64,000 nt of DNA from Acidobacteria bacterium Ga0077551. Lineage in GTDB: Bacteria > Pseudomonadota > Alphaproteobacteria > Caulobacterales > Hyphomonadaceae. Where the stretch lies: NCBI GenBank assembly GCA_001464545.1, contig LNFC01000012.1:50738-114737 (forward strand). The letters run 5' to 3'. Position numbers and translations under genes: made by a program. How positions within the stretch are numbered: position 1 is the stretch's first letter; each line of letters opens with the position of its first letter. Shown piece by piece: positions 44,079 to 52,902 of this stretch. The notes below the pieces were generated by a model, which saw only the letters and a program-made list of their open reading frames with translations, was not told where the DNA came from and made no database searches.

Positions 44079-45265
44079 GACGCTGCGCCGCCAGCCGTCC
44101 GGTAATACTCGTTCTTCGCCGCCATCAGCGCCGTGATCAACACCCGCTCCGTCTCGCTCAGGAACGGGTTCCAGATATCGAAGATCAGGATGACGCGGTC
44201 TTCATCGGCATCGTTCCAGGCTTCATGCTCGATCGTGTCGTCGAAAACCCAGGCTTCGCCCATCTTCCACGGCCGCGTTTCATTTCCCACACGGAACCGG
44301 GCCGGGCCGGGAAGCACCAGCGGCAGGTGGGTGATCAGACGGACGTTGGACGAGCCTGTGTGCGCCGGAATGCGGGTGTGCGGATCAAGGCGGGAAAACA
44401 TCGCCGTCGGCGCAAAGCCCGGCTGCTGGGCCATCGGCAGGGACGCGAGCAAGGCCGCTGTCTGCGGGCAAACCCGGCACGCTTCATCCTGCCGAACACC
44501 GTCGCGCCAGAGGAACAGCGTGCTCCAGCGCGCCGAATGGTTCAGCTCCGCCCACTGATTGACCGGTGCGCCAGCCGGATACTGGATGTAGGGCTTGAAC
44601 GTATCCCCGAGCTGAGCGGTCGCCGCGTGCAGTTCTGCCTGAATGATCGGCGTGGCCGCTTCAAGTTCCTTGAACCAGGGGAACATGTCGCGCGGATAGA
44701 ACGGGATCGCGGGAAGCTGGGTATACTCAAAGAACAGCGGCTGCTGAATTTGAGGCCGTGCCTTGCCCAGCATCACCTGCAGGCTTTCCTGGAACCGGAA
44801 CGGCGCTTCCAGATCGCGGGTTTCGCCCGACGTCTTCAGCTTCGCCAGGATGAAGTCTTCCAGCGCGCGCTGGTCGGCGGCGACAACTTGCCGGGCATGC
44901 TCGGTCTGCGCCCGCACGGCCGGCGGCATACGTTCCGGGCTCGGGGCGATCTTCAGCACATCGCGGTAGATCTTCGAGGCGGCCTGCGCACCGGAAAGGT
45001 GTTCGACCAGGGCGCCTTTCGAAAGCAGCGCAAAATAATGATAGGGGTCGATGGCCAATACACGTTCCACGGCGGCGAGTGCCCCGGCCGGGTTGCCGCT
45101 TGCCCGCAGCAGGACGGCCTTGGCCATGACGACTTCCGGGTTGCGCGGCTCGGCAATCTCCGCCTCGCCAATCAGGGCGAGGGCGGCTGCGACCTCGCCT
45201 CTCTGCATGGCCTGGCCCGCCTCGGCCATGAGACTGGCGCCAGACCTTGTCGATGTGGAATTCAT
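44075..45265 (-). CDS. Aspartyl/asparaginyl beta-hydroxylase domain protein with TPR-like N-terminus
   Basis: The protein has 396 residues. The N-terminal part (about residues 15-110) looks like TPR repeats: QRGEVAAALALIGEAEIAEPRNPEVVMAKAVLLRASGNPAGALAAVERVLAIDP. The C-terminal Fe(II)/2-oxoglutarate-dependent domain has LDPHTRIPAHTGSSNVRLITHLPLVLPGPARFRVGNETRPWKMGEAWVFDDTIEHEAWN. The metal ligands are probably the His of HTGSSN and the later EHEAWN His. The ATG at 45265 follows a GGGAG; an ATG nine codons upstream at 45292 is an alternative. It is convergent with epmB and shares its stop bases. The target protein is unknown; family members hydroxylate Asp/Asn or related residues. Confidence 0.85.
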   Translation of the reverse strand: MNSTSTRSGASLMAEAGQAMQRGEVAAALALIGEAEIAEPRNPEVVMAKAVLLRASGNPAGALAAVERVLAIDPYHYFALLSKGALVEHLSGAQAASKIYRDVLKIAPSPERMPPAVRAQTEHARQVVAADQRALEDFILAKLKTSGETRDLEAPFRFQESLQVMLGKARPQIQQPLFFEYTQLPAIPFYPRDMFPWFKELEAATPIIQAELHAATAQLGDTFKPYIQYPAGAPVNQWAELNHSARWSTLFLWRDGVRQDEACRVCPQTAALLASLPMAQQPGFAPTAMFSRLDPHTRIPAHTGSSNVRLITHLPLVLPGPARFRVGNETRPWKMGEAWVFDDTIEHEAWNDADEDRVILIFDIWNPFLSETERVLITALMAAKNEYYRTAGGAAS

Positions 45266-45380
45266 GGCTCCCGCCCCCTGTTGGCGCTTCATATTCCCTT
45301 GTGCGAAGCGCCGTGCAAGCAGGATTCTCCGCGCCTGATCGGCAGAGAACAGTCCGGCATCCGCACGGCGCTTGGCTTGT

Positions 45381-46565
45381 TCAGTCCGGCCCCGCAGACT
45401 TGCGCCGTCCCGTGAGGATCAGCAGCGCCACGAGCCCGATGGAGGTCGCCTGGCTTGAGAAGAGCTCCAGCAGGACGGCGAACAGCCAGCTCGGGAGCGC
45501 GGCGCGCTGCTCGGCCTGCAGCAGGATATTGCCGGAGCCCTGGCCGAGAAGTTCCGCGTTCGCCGCTTCGATCTTGGCGTTCAGGTCATCCCGGCGCCGC
45601 GCGAGGCCCAGCTCGTTCTGCGCGTCGCGGTAGGGTTTCTGCTCGGTGCGGCCGACGCGCTCGACTTCGGCGATATAGGCTTTAAGCCCCTCCACCGAGC
45701 GGGTCTCCGGCGGAATGCCTTCCAGCTGCCGGCGCCAGTCGGCCAGCTGCGTTTCTAGCACATCGCGGTTCGTCGCGGCGCTGGAGACTTCGGCGGCCGC
45801 CGTCAGGTTGTTGGAGCTGATATAGATCTGTGTACCGAGGATCGAGGCGCCCGCGCCGACCAGCGCGAAGACCAGCGAGCGCAGGCTTTCCCACATCCGC
45901 TTGTTGGCCGCATGCCAGTAGACAAAGGTGAAGCCGCCAAACGACACGATGGCGGCAATGATGCCGGCGGCGCCCCAGATCATCGACTCCAGCGGATCGG
46001 TGACGGTCGAGGCAAAGGCCTGGTAGTTGGCAAAACCGGACAGGCCCGCCGCCATGAGGCCCGCGATCACGAAGATCAGGGCAAGCAAGGCAACGATCGT
46101 CTTCTCGCCCTGTCCCTTGCGCCGCTCTTTGCGCTCGGCCCGGATTTCGGCGAGGCGGATTTCACGCTCGGCCTTTATTTCTTCGGGTGAGGGCAGCCGC
46201 TCGTGAAGTTCATAGACCTGTGGCGGCGTTTTCAGCACGGGATTGACCGCGCGGGTGACCTCGGAAAACTCTACATCAATCGGTGCCGGCGGCGGTGCAT
46301 CCGCATCGTCCAACAGGGCGGGTAGGTGGCTCCTCGGGCTCTCAAGTTTGCGGATCAGGTCGCGCAGCATGCCGGTCTCGCCGTATTGCGTGCAAGTGTA
46401 GGTGCCCGCCTGAAAGTTCAGCGACAGCGTGTTGTCCGAGGCGACGCAATCGTCGTGCAGCGGGCAGGCATGCCGGACATCCGTCAGGTCCTGGCTTGCG
46501 TCGTCGCTGAGGCGAAGCAGCTCCGCCACGCGCTGCGTTTCTTTCAGGCGGCGCTCATCCGTCAT
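45381..46565 (-). CDS. Membrane protein with degenerate CHC2-like zinc finger and coiled coil
   Basis: The family is not recognised. The protein has 394 residues. The N-terminal segment at residues 30-75 reads CPLHDDCVASDNTLSLNFQAGTYTCTQYGETGMLRDL. It resembles the CPxH...YxCxxCG finger of DnaG-type primases, with Cys34, His37 and Cys58 in place, but the fourth ligand is Tyr61 (CTQYG). A charged helix at 125-152 follows. Four membrane helices lie at about 155-175, 196-218, 228-250 and 359-385, and a roughly 85-residue coiled coil at 265-350 lies between the third and fourth. The ATG at 46565 is five residues into a longer open frame. Domain order suggests a membrane-tethered nucleic-acid sensor, which is speculation. 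Confidence 0.62.
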   Translation of the reverse strand: MTDERRLKETQRVAELLRLSDDASQDLTDVRHACPLHDDCVASDNTLSLNFQAGTYTCTQYGETGMLRDLIRKLESPRSHLPALLDDADAPPPAPIDVEFSEVTRAVNPVLKTPPQVYELHERLPSPEEIKAEREIRLAEIRAERKERRKGQGEKTIVALLALIFVIAGLMAAGLSGFANYQAFASTVTDPLESMIWGAAGIIAAIVSFGGFTFVYWHAANKRMWESLRSLVFALVGAGASILGTQIYISSNNLTAAAEVSSAATNRDVLETQLADWRRQLEGIPPETRSVEGLKAYIAEVERVGRTEQKPYRDAQNELGLARRRDDLNAKIEAANAELLGQGSGNILLQAEQRAALPSWLFAVLLELFSSQATSIGLVALLILTGRRKSAGPD

Positions 46566-46702
46566 CGCAGGCCCCAACTCCTCGCCGCCCCATCTAGCCG
46601 AAGTGATCGCCGCCCGTCACCCCGCCTGCTGGGACAGGATCACACTTGCAGTAGCGGCGCAGTACGGCCGGATATTTACCCTATATTGACAGGCCAAGAG
46701 GT

Positions 46703-46719
46703 CTTAATCAGGTATTAAG
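46703..46719. promoter_or_regulatory. 17-bp palindrome upstream of the desaturase gene
   Basis: CTTAATCAGGTATTAAG is a perfect inverted repeat with five central bases (CAGGT). It lies 75 bp before the desaturase ATG, inside the only A/T-rich part of the intergenic region, and is preceded by TATATTGACA. It could bind a TetR-like lipid regulator, but no regulator gene is adjacent. Confidence 0.45.
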
Positions 46720-46793
46720 GCGTGGAGAGTGAGACTTACCCGCAACGGGAAACCGCCACCCAGCCTGGCGGAAGGCAAAGGACCGACCTGCAG

Positions 46794-47684
46794 ATGACAC
46801 CGCGCTCCATCGCGATCCCGAAAACGTGGAAAACCTTCGATATTCCAAGCTTCTTCTCTGCCTTTGCGTATCCCGTTCTCGGTGTGGCGCTGTTCGTGAC
46901 GATGGTCCTGCTCGGCATCTTTGTCAGCCAGCTCACCTTCCACTGGTGGTACGTGCCGCTCGCCGTCGGCGTCATCGCCTTCTCCGTCTTCTGGTGCAAC
47001 ATGGGCATCGGCCCCCTGCACCGTATCCTCCAGCACCGCGCCGGGGAGCTGGCCCCGCCGGCGCAGGTCGTCGCCATGCTCAACCTATTCTTCGCGATGC
47101 AGGGCCGTGTTCGCGACTGGGTGAACTATCACTCCCAGCATCACCGTTTCGCCGATCAGCCGGGCGATCCGCACAACCCGTTCGAGTCCAAGCGCTGGGC
47201 CTGGGTGGGCTGGATCCTCTGGCGCGACCAGAAAGACGTTGAGCGTCCCTGGCCGCTCTGGCTCAAGAAACATCCGATCATTGTCTGGATGGACGAGCAC
47301 TACATCCAGTTCAGCATCATCATCCATTTCGTGGTGCCGGCGATCATCTACCTGATCGTGTGGGCCGCCGGCGGCTCGCTCGTGCTCACCGCGCTGCTGC
47401 ATGCCAGCGTCATCATCGGCCGCGCCATCCAGTTCCATGCCACGGTCTACGGCATCAACGTGCTGGGCCACCTGAAAACGCCTGTCTGGGCGGATCACAT
47501 GATGGCGCTGCTGACCGGCGGCGAGGCCTTCCACGACCATCACCACGACGCGCCGCAAAGCGCGCTGCACCGTCCGCGCAAGGGTGTCTGGAACCGGATT
47601 GTCGATTATAACGGCACGGTCCTGCTCTTCCTCGAGAAGATCGGCTGGGTGAAAAACCTGAAGATCGCGCCGCAGTTCGCCTAG
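46794..47684 (+). CDS. Acyl-CoA/fatty acid desaturase family protein
   Basis: This is a di-iron membrane desaturase of 296 residues with four likely helices. The histidine boxes are HRILQH (residues 76-81), YHSQHHRF (113-117) and GGEAFHDHHHDAPQSA (about 243-250), the pattern of the delta-9 desaturase class with a slightly divergent first box. The loop between boxes has FADQPGDPHNPFESKRWAWVGWILWRD, another class feature. The ATG at 46794 is the first giving a clean N-terminus; a GTG at 46722 would add 24 residues through the palindrome region. It probably introduces double bonds in membrane fatty acids. A hairpin at 47716 follows. Confidence 0.9.
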   Translation: MTPRSIAIPKTWKTFDIPSFFSAFAYPVLGVALFVTMVLLGIFVSQLTFHWWYVPLAVGVIAFSVFWCNMGIGPLHRILQHRAGELAPPAQVVAMLNLFFAMQGRVRDWVNYHSQHHRFADQPGDPHNPFESKRWAWVGWILWRDQKDVERPWPLWLKKHPIIVWMDEHYIQFSIIIHFVVPAIIYLIVWAAGGSLVLTALLHASVIIGRAIQFHATVYGINVLGHLKTPVWADHMMALLTGGEAFHDHHHDAPQSALHRPRKGVWNRIVDYNGTVLLFLEKIGWVKNLKIAPQFA

Positions 47685-47715
47685 GCGTTTCTTCGCACCT
47701 GCAGCAACGAATTAT

Positions 47716-47751
47716 GGGAAGCGCCCCCTTTAACCGGGTGGGCGCTTTCCC
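47716..47751 (+). terminator. Terminator-like hairpin after the desaturase gene
   Basis: GGGAAGCGCCC (47716-47726) pairs with GGGCGCTTTCCC (47740-47751) with one bulged T. The loop is CCCTTTAACCGGGT-like, and no strong T tract follows. It lies 32 bp after the stop. Confidence 0.5.
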
Positions 47752-47796
47752 ATTTGGGTTGTCCGGGGCGTGGGGGCGCATCACGGAGGACTGCCC

Positions 47797-48480
47797 ATGA
47801 CCAGCACAGACACAAACGCCAACCCGGCGGCGCATACCCACGCGTACATCCTCCTTGATCGGACGGGTTCAATGTCGAACATCTGGGCCGAAGCGCTCGG
47901 CTCGGTGAATGCTTACGTCGAAACCCTGACCAAGCCTGCGGACGGCGCCAAGCCCTCCGGCGATGACAAGGTCACCCTCGCCGTGTTCGACCACCATGAC
48001 GGCCTGAAATTCGACCTGCTCCGCCGCGGGGTGACCGCGGCCAACTGGAACAAGGTGACCGATGACGAGGCGAGCCCGCGCGGCATGACCCCGCTGTTCG
48101 ACTCGATCGCCCGCATCGTGGCGCTGGCAGAAGGCGACGCGCCGCAGCGCGCCGTGATCGTCATCATGACCGACGGCGAGGAAAATTCGTCGCGCGAAGT
48201 GACGAAGGACGGCGCCAAGGCAGCGCTCGACCGGGCCCGGGCCAAGGGCTGGGAGGTCGTGTTCCTCGGCGCCGAGTTCGGCAAGTTTGCCGATGCCGAA
48301 TCCGTCGGCGTCATCCGCTCCAAGGCGATGGCGGTCAGCGCCGGAAGCATGGAAGCCTCCATGCGCAAGCTCGCTTCCAAGAGCCGGAACTATTTCGAGG
48401 CGGCCGAAGCGATGGACTTCAATGCCGAGGATCGCAAGGAATCGGGCGAAGAGGACGTTAAACGCCGCAAAGGCGGTTAA
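47797..48480 (+). CDS. VWA domain protein, cytosolic copy
   Basis: This protein of 227 residues is essentially one von Willebrand A domain. The metal-ion site has the DxTGS form in YILLDRTGSMSNIWAEALGSVNAY, with the second and third ligand regions in SPRGMTPLFDSIAR and IVIMTDGEENSSRE. The C-terminal tail SGEEDVKRRKGG is charged. No signal peptide is seen, so it should be cytosolic. GGAGGA precedes the ATG at 47797. The next gene encodes a close paralogue with a signal peptide. Such small VWA proteins often contribute to AAA-ATPase or vesicle-like complexes, but no MoxR-type ATPase is here. Function unknown. Confidence 0.88.
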   Translation: MTSTDTNANPAAHTHAYILLDRTGSMSNIWAEALGSVNAYVETLTKPADGAKPSGDDKVTLAVFDHHDGLKFDLLRRGVTAANWNKVTDDEASPRGMTPLFDSIARIVALAEGDAPQRAVIVIMTDGEENSSREVTKDGAKAALDRARAKGWEVVFLGAEFGKFADAESVGVIRSKAMAVSAGSMEASMRKLASKSRNYFEAAEAMDFNAEDRKESGEEDVKRRKGG

Positions 48481-48607
48481 TCCGTCCCCTGACGGGTGAA
48501 GTCTGAACGGCTGTTCAGCTAGTGGCCAAATTCAAGAAGGGCCACGACACAGACGCGCCTCATTCGGGGCGCAGCTTTCCCTCACTGAACAAGGGAAGGG
48601 ACGCACG

Positions 48608-49363
48608 ATGAAATTCTCCAGAACACTGATTGCCGTGGCCGCAGGTTTTGCACTCGCCGCCACCTCGCAGGCGAAGATCCTGCCGAAACCGCCGAAATCC
48701 GATACGGTCCAGTCGTACATCCTGCTCGACCGGACAGGCTCGATGTCCGACATCTGGGATGAGGCGCTGACCTCGGTGAACGCCTATGCCGACAGCTTCG
48801 CGGCCGATGCGCCGGGCGCCGAAATCGCCGGCGGCGATATCAAGACCGCTGTCACGCTCGCCGTGTTTGACCACCAGGACGGCCTGCAGTTCGATGTGCT
48901 GCGCGACAAGGTCGATCCTGCGAAATGGGCTGACGTCACAAATGACGAGGCCAACCCGCGCGGCATGACACCCCTCTATGACGCCATCGGCCGCATGGTG
49001 AACCGTGCCGAAGCCGACGCGCCCGAGAAAGCCGTGATCGTCATCATGACGGACGGTCTTGAAAACTCATCCAGCGAACTGACCAACCAGGGTGCCAAGG
49101 CAGCCCTCGACCGGGCCCGCGCCCGCGGCTGGGAAGTCGTCTTCCTCGGCGCCGAGTTCGCCAGCTTCAACGATGCAGAAGCCGTCGGCATGGCCTCCTC
49201 GAAAACCATGGCGGTCGGCCAGGGCCGGATGCAGGAGTCGATGGACAACCTCGCCCAGAAAGCCCGCGCTTATGGCAAGGGCGCTGCTCCGGCGGTCGAG
49301 TTCAACGAAGCTGACCGCGCCATGGCTGACGAAGAAGGCGTGAAGGAACGCAAGGGCCAGTAA
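48608..49363 (+). CDS. VWA domain protein, exported copy
   Basis: This protein has 251 residues. A signal peptide MKFSRTLIAVAAGFALAATSQA precedes one VWA domain. It is a clear paralogue of the preceding gene: SYILLDRTGSMSDIWDEALTSVNAY, then NPRGMTPLYDAIGRMV and VIVIMTDGLENSSSEL align nearly residue by residue, and the metal ligands are conserved. The tail ends DRAMADEEGVKERKGQ. The domain should face the periplasm, or outside if secreted further. The 127 bp between the two genes and separate ribosome sites suggest independent translation. Ligand unknown. A strong terminator follows at 49391. Confidence 0.88.
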   Translation: MKFSRTLIAVAAGFALAATSQAKILPKPPKSDTVQSYILLDRTGSMSDIWDEALTSVNAYADSFAADAPGAEIAGGDIKTAVTLAVFDHQDGLQFDVLRDKVDPAKWADVTNDEANPRGMTPLYDAIGRMVNRAEADAPEKAVIVIMTDGLENSSSELTNQGAKAALDRARARGWEVVFLGAEFASFNDAEAVGMASSKTMAVGQGRMQESMDNLAQKARAYGKGAAPAVEFNEADRAMADEEGVKERKGQ

Positions 49364-49390
49364 CCCGGCTTCCGTCTTACCGCTCAAACG

Positions 49391-49418
49391 AAAGCCCGCT
49401 CGCCCCCGAGCGGGCTTT
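49391..49418. terminator. Strong terminator between convergent genes
   Basis: AAAGCCCGCTCG (49391-49402) and CGAGCGGGCTTT (49407-49418) form a twelve-pair stem with loop CCCC, followed by CTTCGTT. It can act in both directions for the exported VWA gene and the convergent tricorn gene. A near-identical stem occurs at 55290-55315. Confidence 0.85.
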
Positions 49419-49447
49419 CTTCGTTCTGCCTCGGGCCGTCCGGTTCG

Positions 49448-52400
49448 TCAGTCGACGTCCTTTCCCGGCTCGCCGACCGGTGGCAGGGGACCCGGGCGCA
49501 GGCGCGGGATGGGCTCGGCGGCAATCTTGCCTTCAAGATAGGTCAAGGCAGACGATAGCTGCTGATCTTCCCCGAGATAAGTGGCGCGCGGCGGATTGTC
49601 GACCTCGAAATCCGGCGCAACGCCCAGCCCCTCAAGCAGCCAACGGCCGTCCAGACCATGCTGCGCAAACTCGGCCACGCGGGCCTGTCCGCCGTCGGCC
49701 AGCGGGTTGCGATCCGAAAGCCAGATGCCGGCGCCGGCAGTCCGCGTGCCGATCAAGGGCGCGAGGTCCAGCGCTTTCACGCCCGCTGAGAAGGTCTCCC
49801 CGTCGGAATAGGTGCCCTCGTTGATCAGTACAGCGAGGTGTCCGCGGAAGGTTTGCTGCATGTTGGTGCTCACCGTTTGTCCTTCCGGTCCGGGCCAGAA
49901 GGCCCAAGCCTTGCGCAGTAGCGTGGCGATGATCCAGCTGTCGACATTGCCGCCGCGGTTGCCGCGCACGTCGATGATCAGGCCGTCCTTGTCATGGTGC
50001 TCATAGAAATCGCGGGCGAAGCTCGCCACGTCCCCGGGCCCCATTGCGCGCAGGTGCAGATAGCCAATGCGCCCGCCGGACGCCGCGGCAACAGCCTTGC
50101 GCCGCTTGTCGACCCAGTCCGAGTAAAGCAGCTGGCTTTCCGTGCTGCGCGAAGCCGGTACGACAATCTCGCTGAGCGCTGCCGCGCCGCGAAGGTAATC
50201 AAGCCGGACCTGCTGGCCTGCCTTCATCGTCAGGGTGCGGACGAGATCTTCTCGCGTACGCACGGGCTTACCGTCCACCGCCGTGATCACGTCGCCGGGG
50301 CGCACATCAACGCCTGGCTTCTGCAAGGGACCCAGCGTTTCCGGTCGGTCCGTCTCTCCGACATGGATCGACGCGATCTTCACACCGTTCGCGGCTGCCT
50401 CATAGGTCGCGCCGAGGAAGCCCGGTTCACCGCCTTCCATGTCCTCGGGCAATTCGCCCGGGCGGATCTGGCTGTGCAGGATACCAAGTTCGGCTGACAT
50501 CTGGCTCAGGAGGTCATTCAATTCCGCACGATACCCGACGCGTTGCGCCAGCGGCACGAAGTGATCACGCACCTTGTCCCAGTTCACACCGCGCAGCTTG
50601 GAGTCATAGGCAAAGTCGCGGTGCAGGCGCCAGGCATCCAGCGCCATCTGCTGCCACTCGTCCTGCGGGTCGACCGCCGTGCGCCAATCGGTGAGGCGCA
50701 CCAGGTTTGGCGAAGTATCTTCCGGAAACGCATCTCCCGGCGACAGGATCAGGAAACTGGTTTCCGGGCCCTGTCCCGTCATCACGAACAGCTTGCTGCC
50801 ATCGGCTGAGAGTGAGAAGGCGGACACCTTGGCCGCGAAGTCTTCGGCCTCTGGTTTCTCGCTCCTGATCTCGACGCGTTTCAAGCTGGGCGGATCCTCG
50901 CCGCCGGAACTTTTGAGCAGGAAGATATGCTTGGCATTTGCCGCAATGCGCAGATAGTCGCCGGGCGGCACAGGCACTTCCCAGAGCCGCGACTGGACGC
51001 CCTCCAGCACGACCTTGGCCTGCTTCGGTGATTCTTCCGCCGCTTCGGGCGCCTCTTTTGCTTTTCCCTGTTTGGCGGGTGTGGCCGGCGCCTCATCGGC
51101 TTTCGGCGCGGCGGCCCCGGCGCTCAGTTCATCCGGCGCCGCAAACGGAAAGGCCGCAGACGGATCAAGCTGCAAGGCATAGAGCTTGGCGCGCGCATTG
51201 AACGCCGGCCCCATGTTCCGGTCGCCCCAGGGCGCGCCGGGTGTCGGATTGAAGTTCCGGTTCGACAGGAAATAGAGCCAGGCCCCGTCAGCCGAAAAGG
51301 CCGGCGCCGAGGACTCGTACTTGCCGGTCGTCAGGACCGTGCGCGTCCTTGAACGGGTGTCGAACAGGATGACCTGTGCCATGTCCCGCCCGTCGAAAGT
51401 GGTATAGGCAATGTATCGTCCGTCAGCGGACCAGGTGAACTCGTGAAAGGCGTCGTCCCCGCCGCCTTTGGCCGCGTCGATCTGGGTGCTCTTGCCGGTG
51501 CTCGTATCCAGTTCAAACAGCTGGCCGCGCTTGGTCGTGTACAGCACCGTGTTGCCAACCGGGGCTGGGATCAGGCGCCAGATATAGGCCTGCGTACCGG
51601 ATGTCACCGGCTTGCCTTCGCCACGGCCATCCGCCGGAAACTTCCAGATCTCACCAAACGAGTCCCGGTCGACGATGGCGTAGAGCGACTTTCCATCCGC
51701 GCTGATCGCGGCCGAGCGCGCACGGCTGGCCTCAGGCAAGGCATACTCTACGCGCCGGCGCTGCCCGGTGTAGGCGGTGACGAAACGTCCGCGCGCGGTC
51801 ACTGAAACAGAATCGCCCGAAGGCGCAAGGCGCGCATCCTCAAGGAAGGCGAGCGGCGATCCGAGCCAGCGTTCGCGCTTGAAATCGCTGTCGCTGGTCA
51901 GCCGCACGTCCAGCTTGTTCGTCGCCCCGCTGGCGGTGTCGAAGACAAAGAGGTCCGCGCCGCTCTGATAGGCAATCCGGCCATTCGAAAGATAGGGCGT
52001 GCGCATTTGCCAGGCGGTTGACGCAGTGTGCTGTACCGGATCGGTGCCGTCCTCGCGCACCGACCAGATATTGTCCGTGCCCGACTTGTCGCTGACAAAG
52101 TAGATTCGACCCGCCCATGCCATGGGGCTGCGGATCGGCGCGCCGAAATCCGGGGCAAGGTGGATAGCCTCGGTTTGCGTGCCCAGCGTGTAGCGCCAGA
52201 GCTGCTCCAAACGGCCGCCACGATATTGCACGGCATTGTCATTGAACATCGAAAGACCATGCCGGGTGAACACGATCGTCTTGCCGTCGCCGAGCAGTGT
52301 TGCCTGGTCGGCATCCGCCAGCGGGATGTCTTCGGTCTTGCCGGTCTCCCGGTCGATGCTGCGCAGCAGGCGCGGGATGGTGCCTGGAATGTTCGAGGTG

Positions 52401-52771
52401 CGATAGAGGACGCGGGAATTGTCCAGCCAGCCCCGCACGGTCACGTCCCCGCCTTCATGCGTCAGGCGCACCGGCCAGCCGCCCTCAACCGGCATCACAT
52501 AGACTTCCGCCGGGCCGTCATAGGCCGCGTTGAAGGCGATCCACTGGCCATCCGGCGACAGGACCGGGCTCGCCTCGATCTCGGGATGCGTCGTCAGGCG
52601 GATGGCCGCGCCGCCGGTCGCCGGCGCACGCCATAGATCGCCTTCGCTGGAAAAGACCAGCACTTCGTCATTGATCGCCGGCGTCTGGTAGTAGCCAAGC
52701 GTTTGAGCCGAAACGGCAGGCACTGGGAGGACTGTACAGGCGGCGAGCATTAGTGCGGTACGAAAGCGCAT
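49448..52771 (-). CDS. Tricorn-type protease (S41 family), exported
   Basis: This is a large periplasmic peptidase of 1107 residues. The leader MRFRTALMLAACTVLPVPAVSAQ is a signal peptide. Beta-propeller repeats with the SPDGxW-type blade motif (for example ASPVLSPDGQWIAF and SADGRYIAYTTF) fill the first two-thirds. A PDZ-like part (VRPGDVITAVDGKPV) and the C-terminal S41 core GRIGYLHLRAMG, DVRGNRGGNVD and TYSDGETFSAGVKALDL follow; the catalytic Ser is in the last motif and a Tyr/Glu set is expected elsewhere. This domain order is that of tricorn core protease homologues of bacteria. It is convergent with the exported VWA gene and divergent from the LuxR gene. Confidence 0.92.
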   Translation of the reverse strand: MRFRTALMLAACTVLPVPAVSAQTLGYYQTPAINDEVLVFSSEGDLWRAPATGGAAIRLTTHPEIEASPVLSPDGQWIAFNAAYDGPAEVYVMPVEGGWPVRLTHEGGDVTVRGWLDNSRVLYRTSNIPGTIPRLLRSIDRETGKTEDIPLADADQATLLGDGKTIVFTRHGLSMFNDNAVQYRGGRLEQLWRYTLGTQTEAIHLAPDFGAPIRSPMAWAGRIYFVSDKSGTDNIWSVREDGTDPVQHTASTAWQMRTPYLSNGRIAYQSGADLFVFDTASGATNKLDVRLTSDSDFKRERWLGSPLAFLEDARLAPSGDSVSVTARGRFVTAYTGQRRRVEYALPEASRARSAAISADGKSLYAIVDRDSFGEIWKFPADGRGEGKPVTSGTQAYIWRLIPAPVGNTVLYTTKRGQLFELDTSTGKSTQIDAAKGGGDDAFHEFTWSADGRYIAYTTFDGRDMAQVILFDTRSRTRTVLTTGKYESSAPAFSADGAWLYFLSNRNFNPTPGAPWGDRNMGPAFNARAKLYALQLDPSAAFPFAAPDELSAGAAAPKADEAPATPAKQGKAKEAPEAAEESPKQAKVVLEGVQSRLWEVPVPPGDYLRIAANAKHIFLLKSSGGEDPPSLKRVEIRSEKPEAEDFAAKVSAFSLSADGSKLFVMTGQGPETSFLILSPGDAFPEDTSPNLVRLTDWRTAVDPQDEWQQMALDAWRLHRDFAYDSKLRGVNWDKVRDHFVPLAQRVGYRAELNDLLSQMSAELGILHSQIRPGELPEDMEGGEPGFLGATYEAAANGVKIASIHVGETDRPETLGPLQKPGVDVRPGDVITAVDGKPVRTREDLVRTLTMKAGQQVRLDYLRGAAALSEIVVPASRSTESQLLYSDWVDKRRKAVAAASGGRIGYLHLRAMGPGDVASFARDFYEHHDKDGLIIDVRGNRGGNVDSWIIATLLRKAWAFWPGPEGQTVSTNMQQTFRGHLAVLINEGTYSDGETFSAGVKALDLAPLIGTRTAGAGIWLSDRNPLADGGQARVAEFAQHGLDGRWLLEGLGVAPDFEVDNPPRATYLGEDQQLSSALTYLEGKIAAEPIPRLRPGPLPPVGEPGKDVD

Positions 52772-52902
52772 GTCAGTCCCCTGAATTCATTGCGCTAACC
52801 ATACTAGGGGCCCGGACGGGCGTGGCAACCCTGACCCGGCCCGGGAAGGCGCATTGAGCGCGCCAGCGCCTTGGTTTAGCTTTGCTGCACAGGGAGGCGC
52901 CG

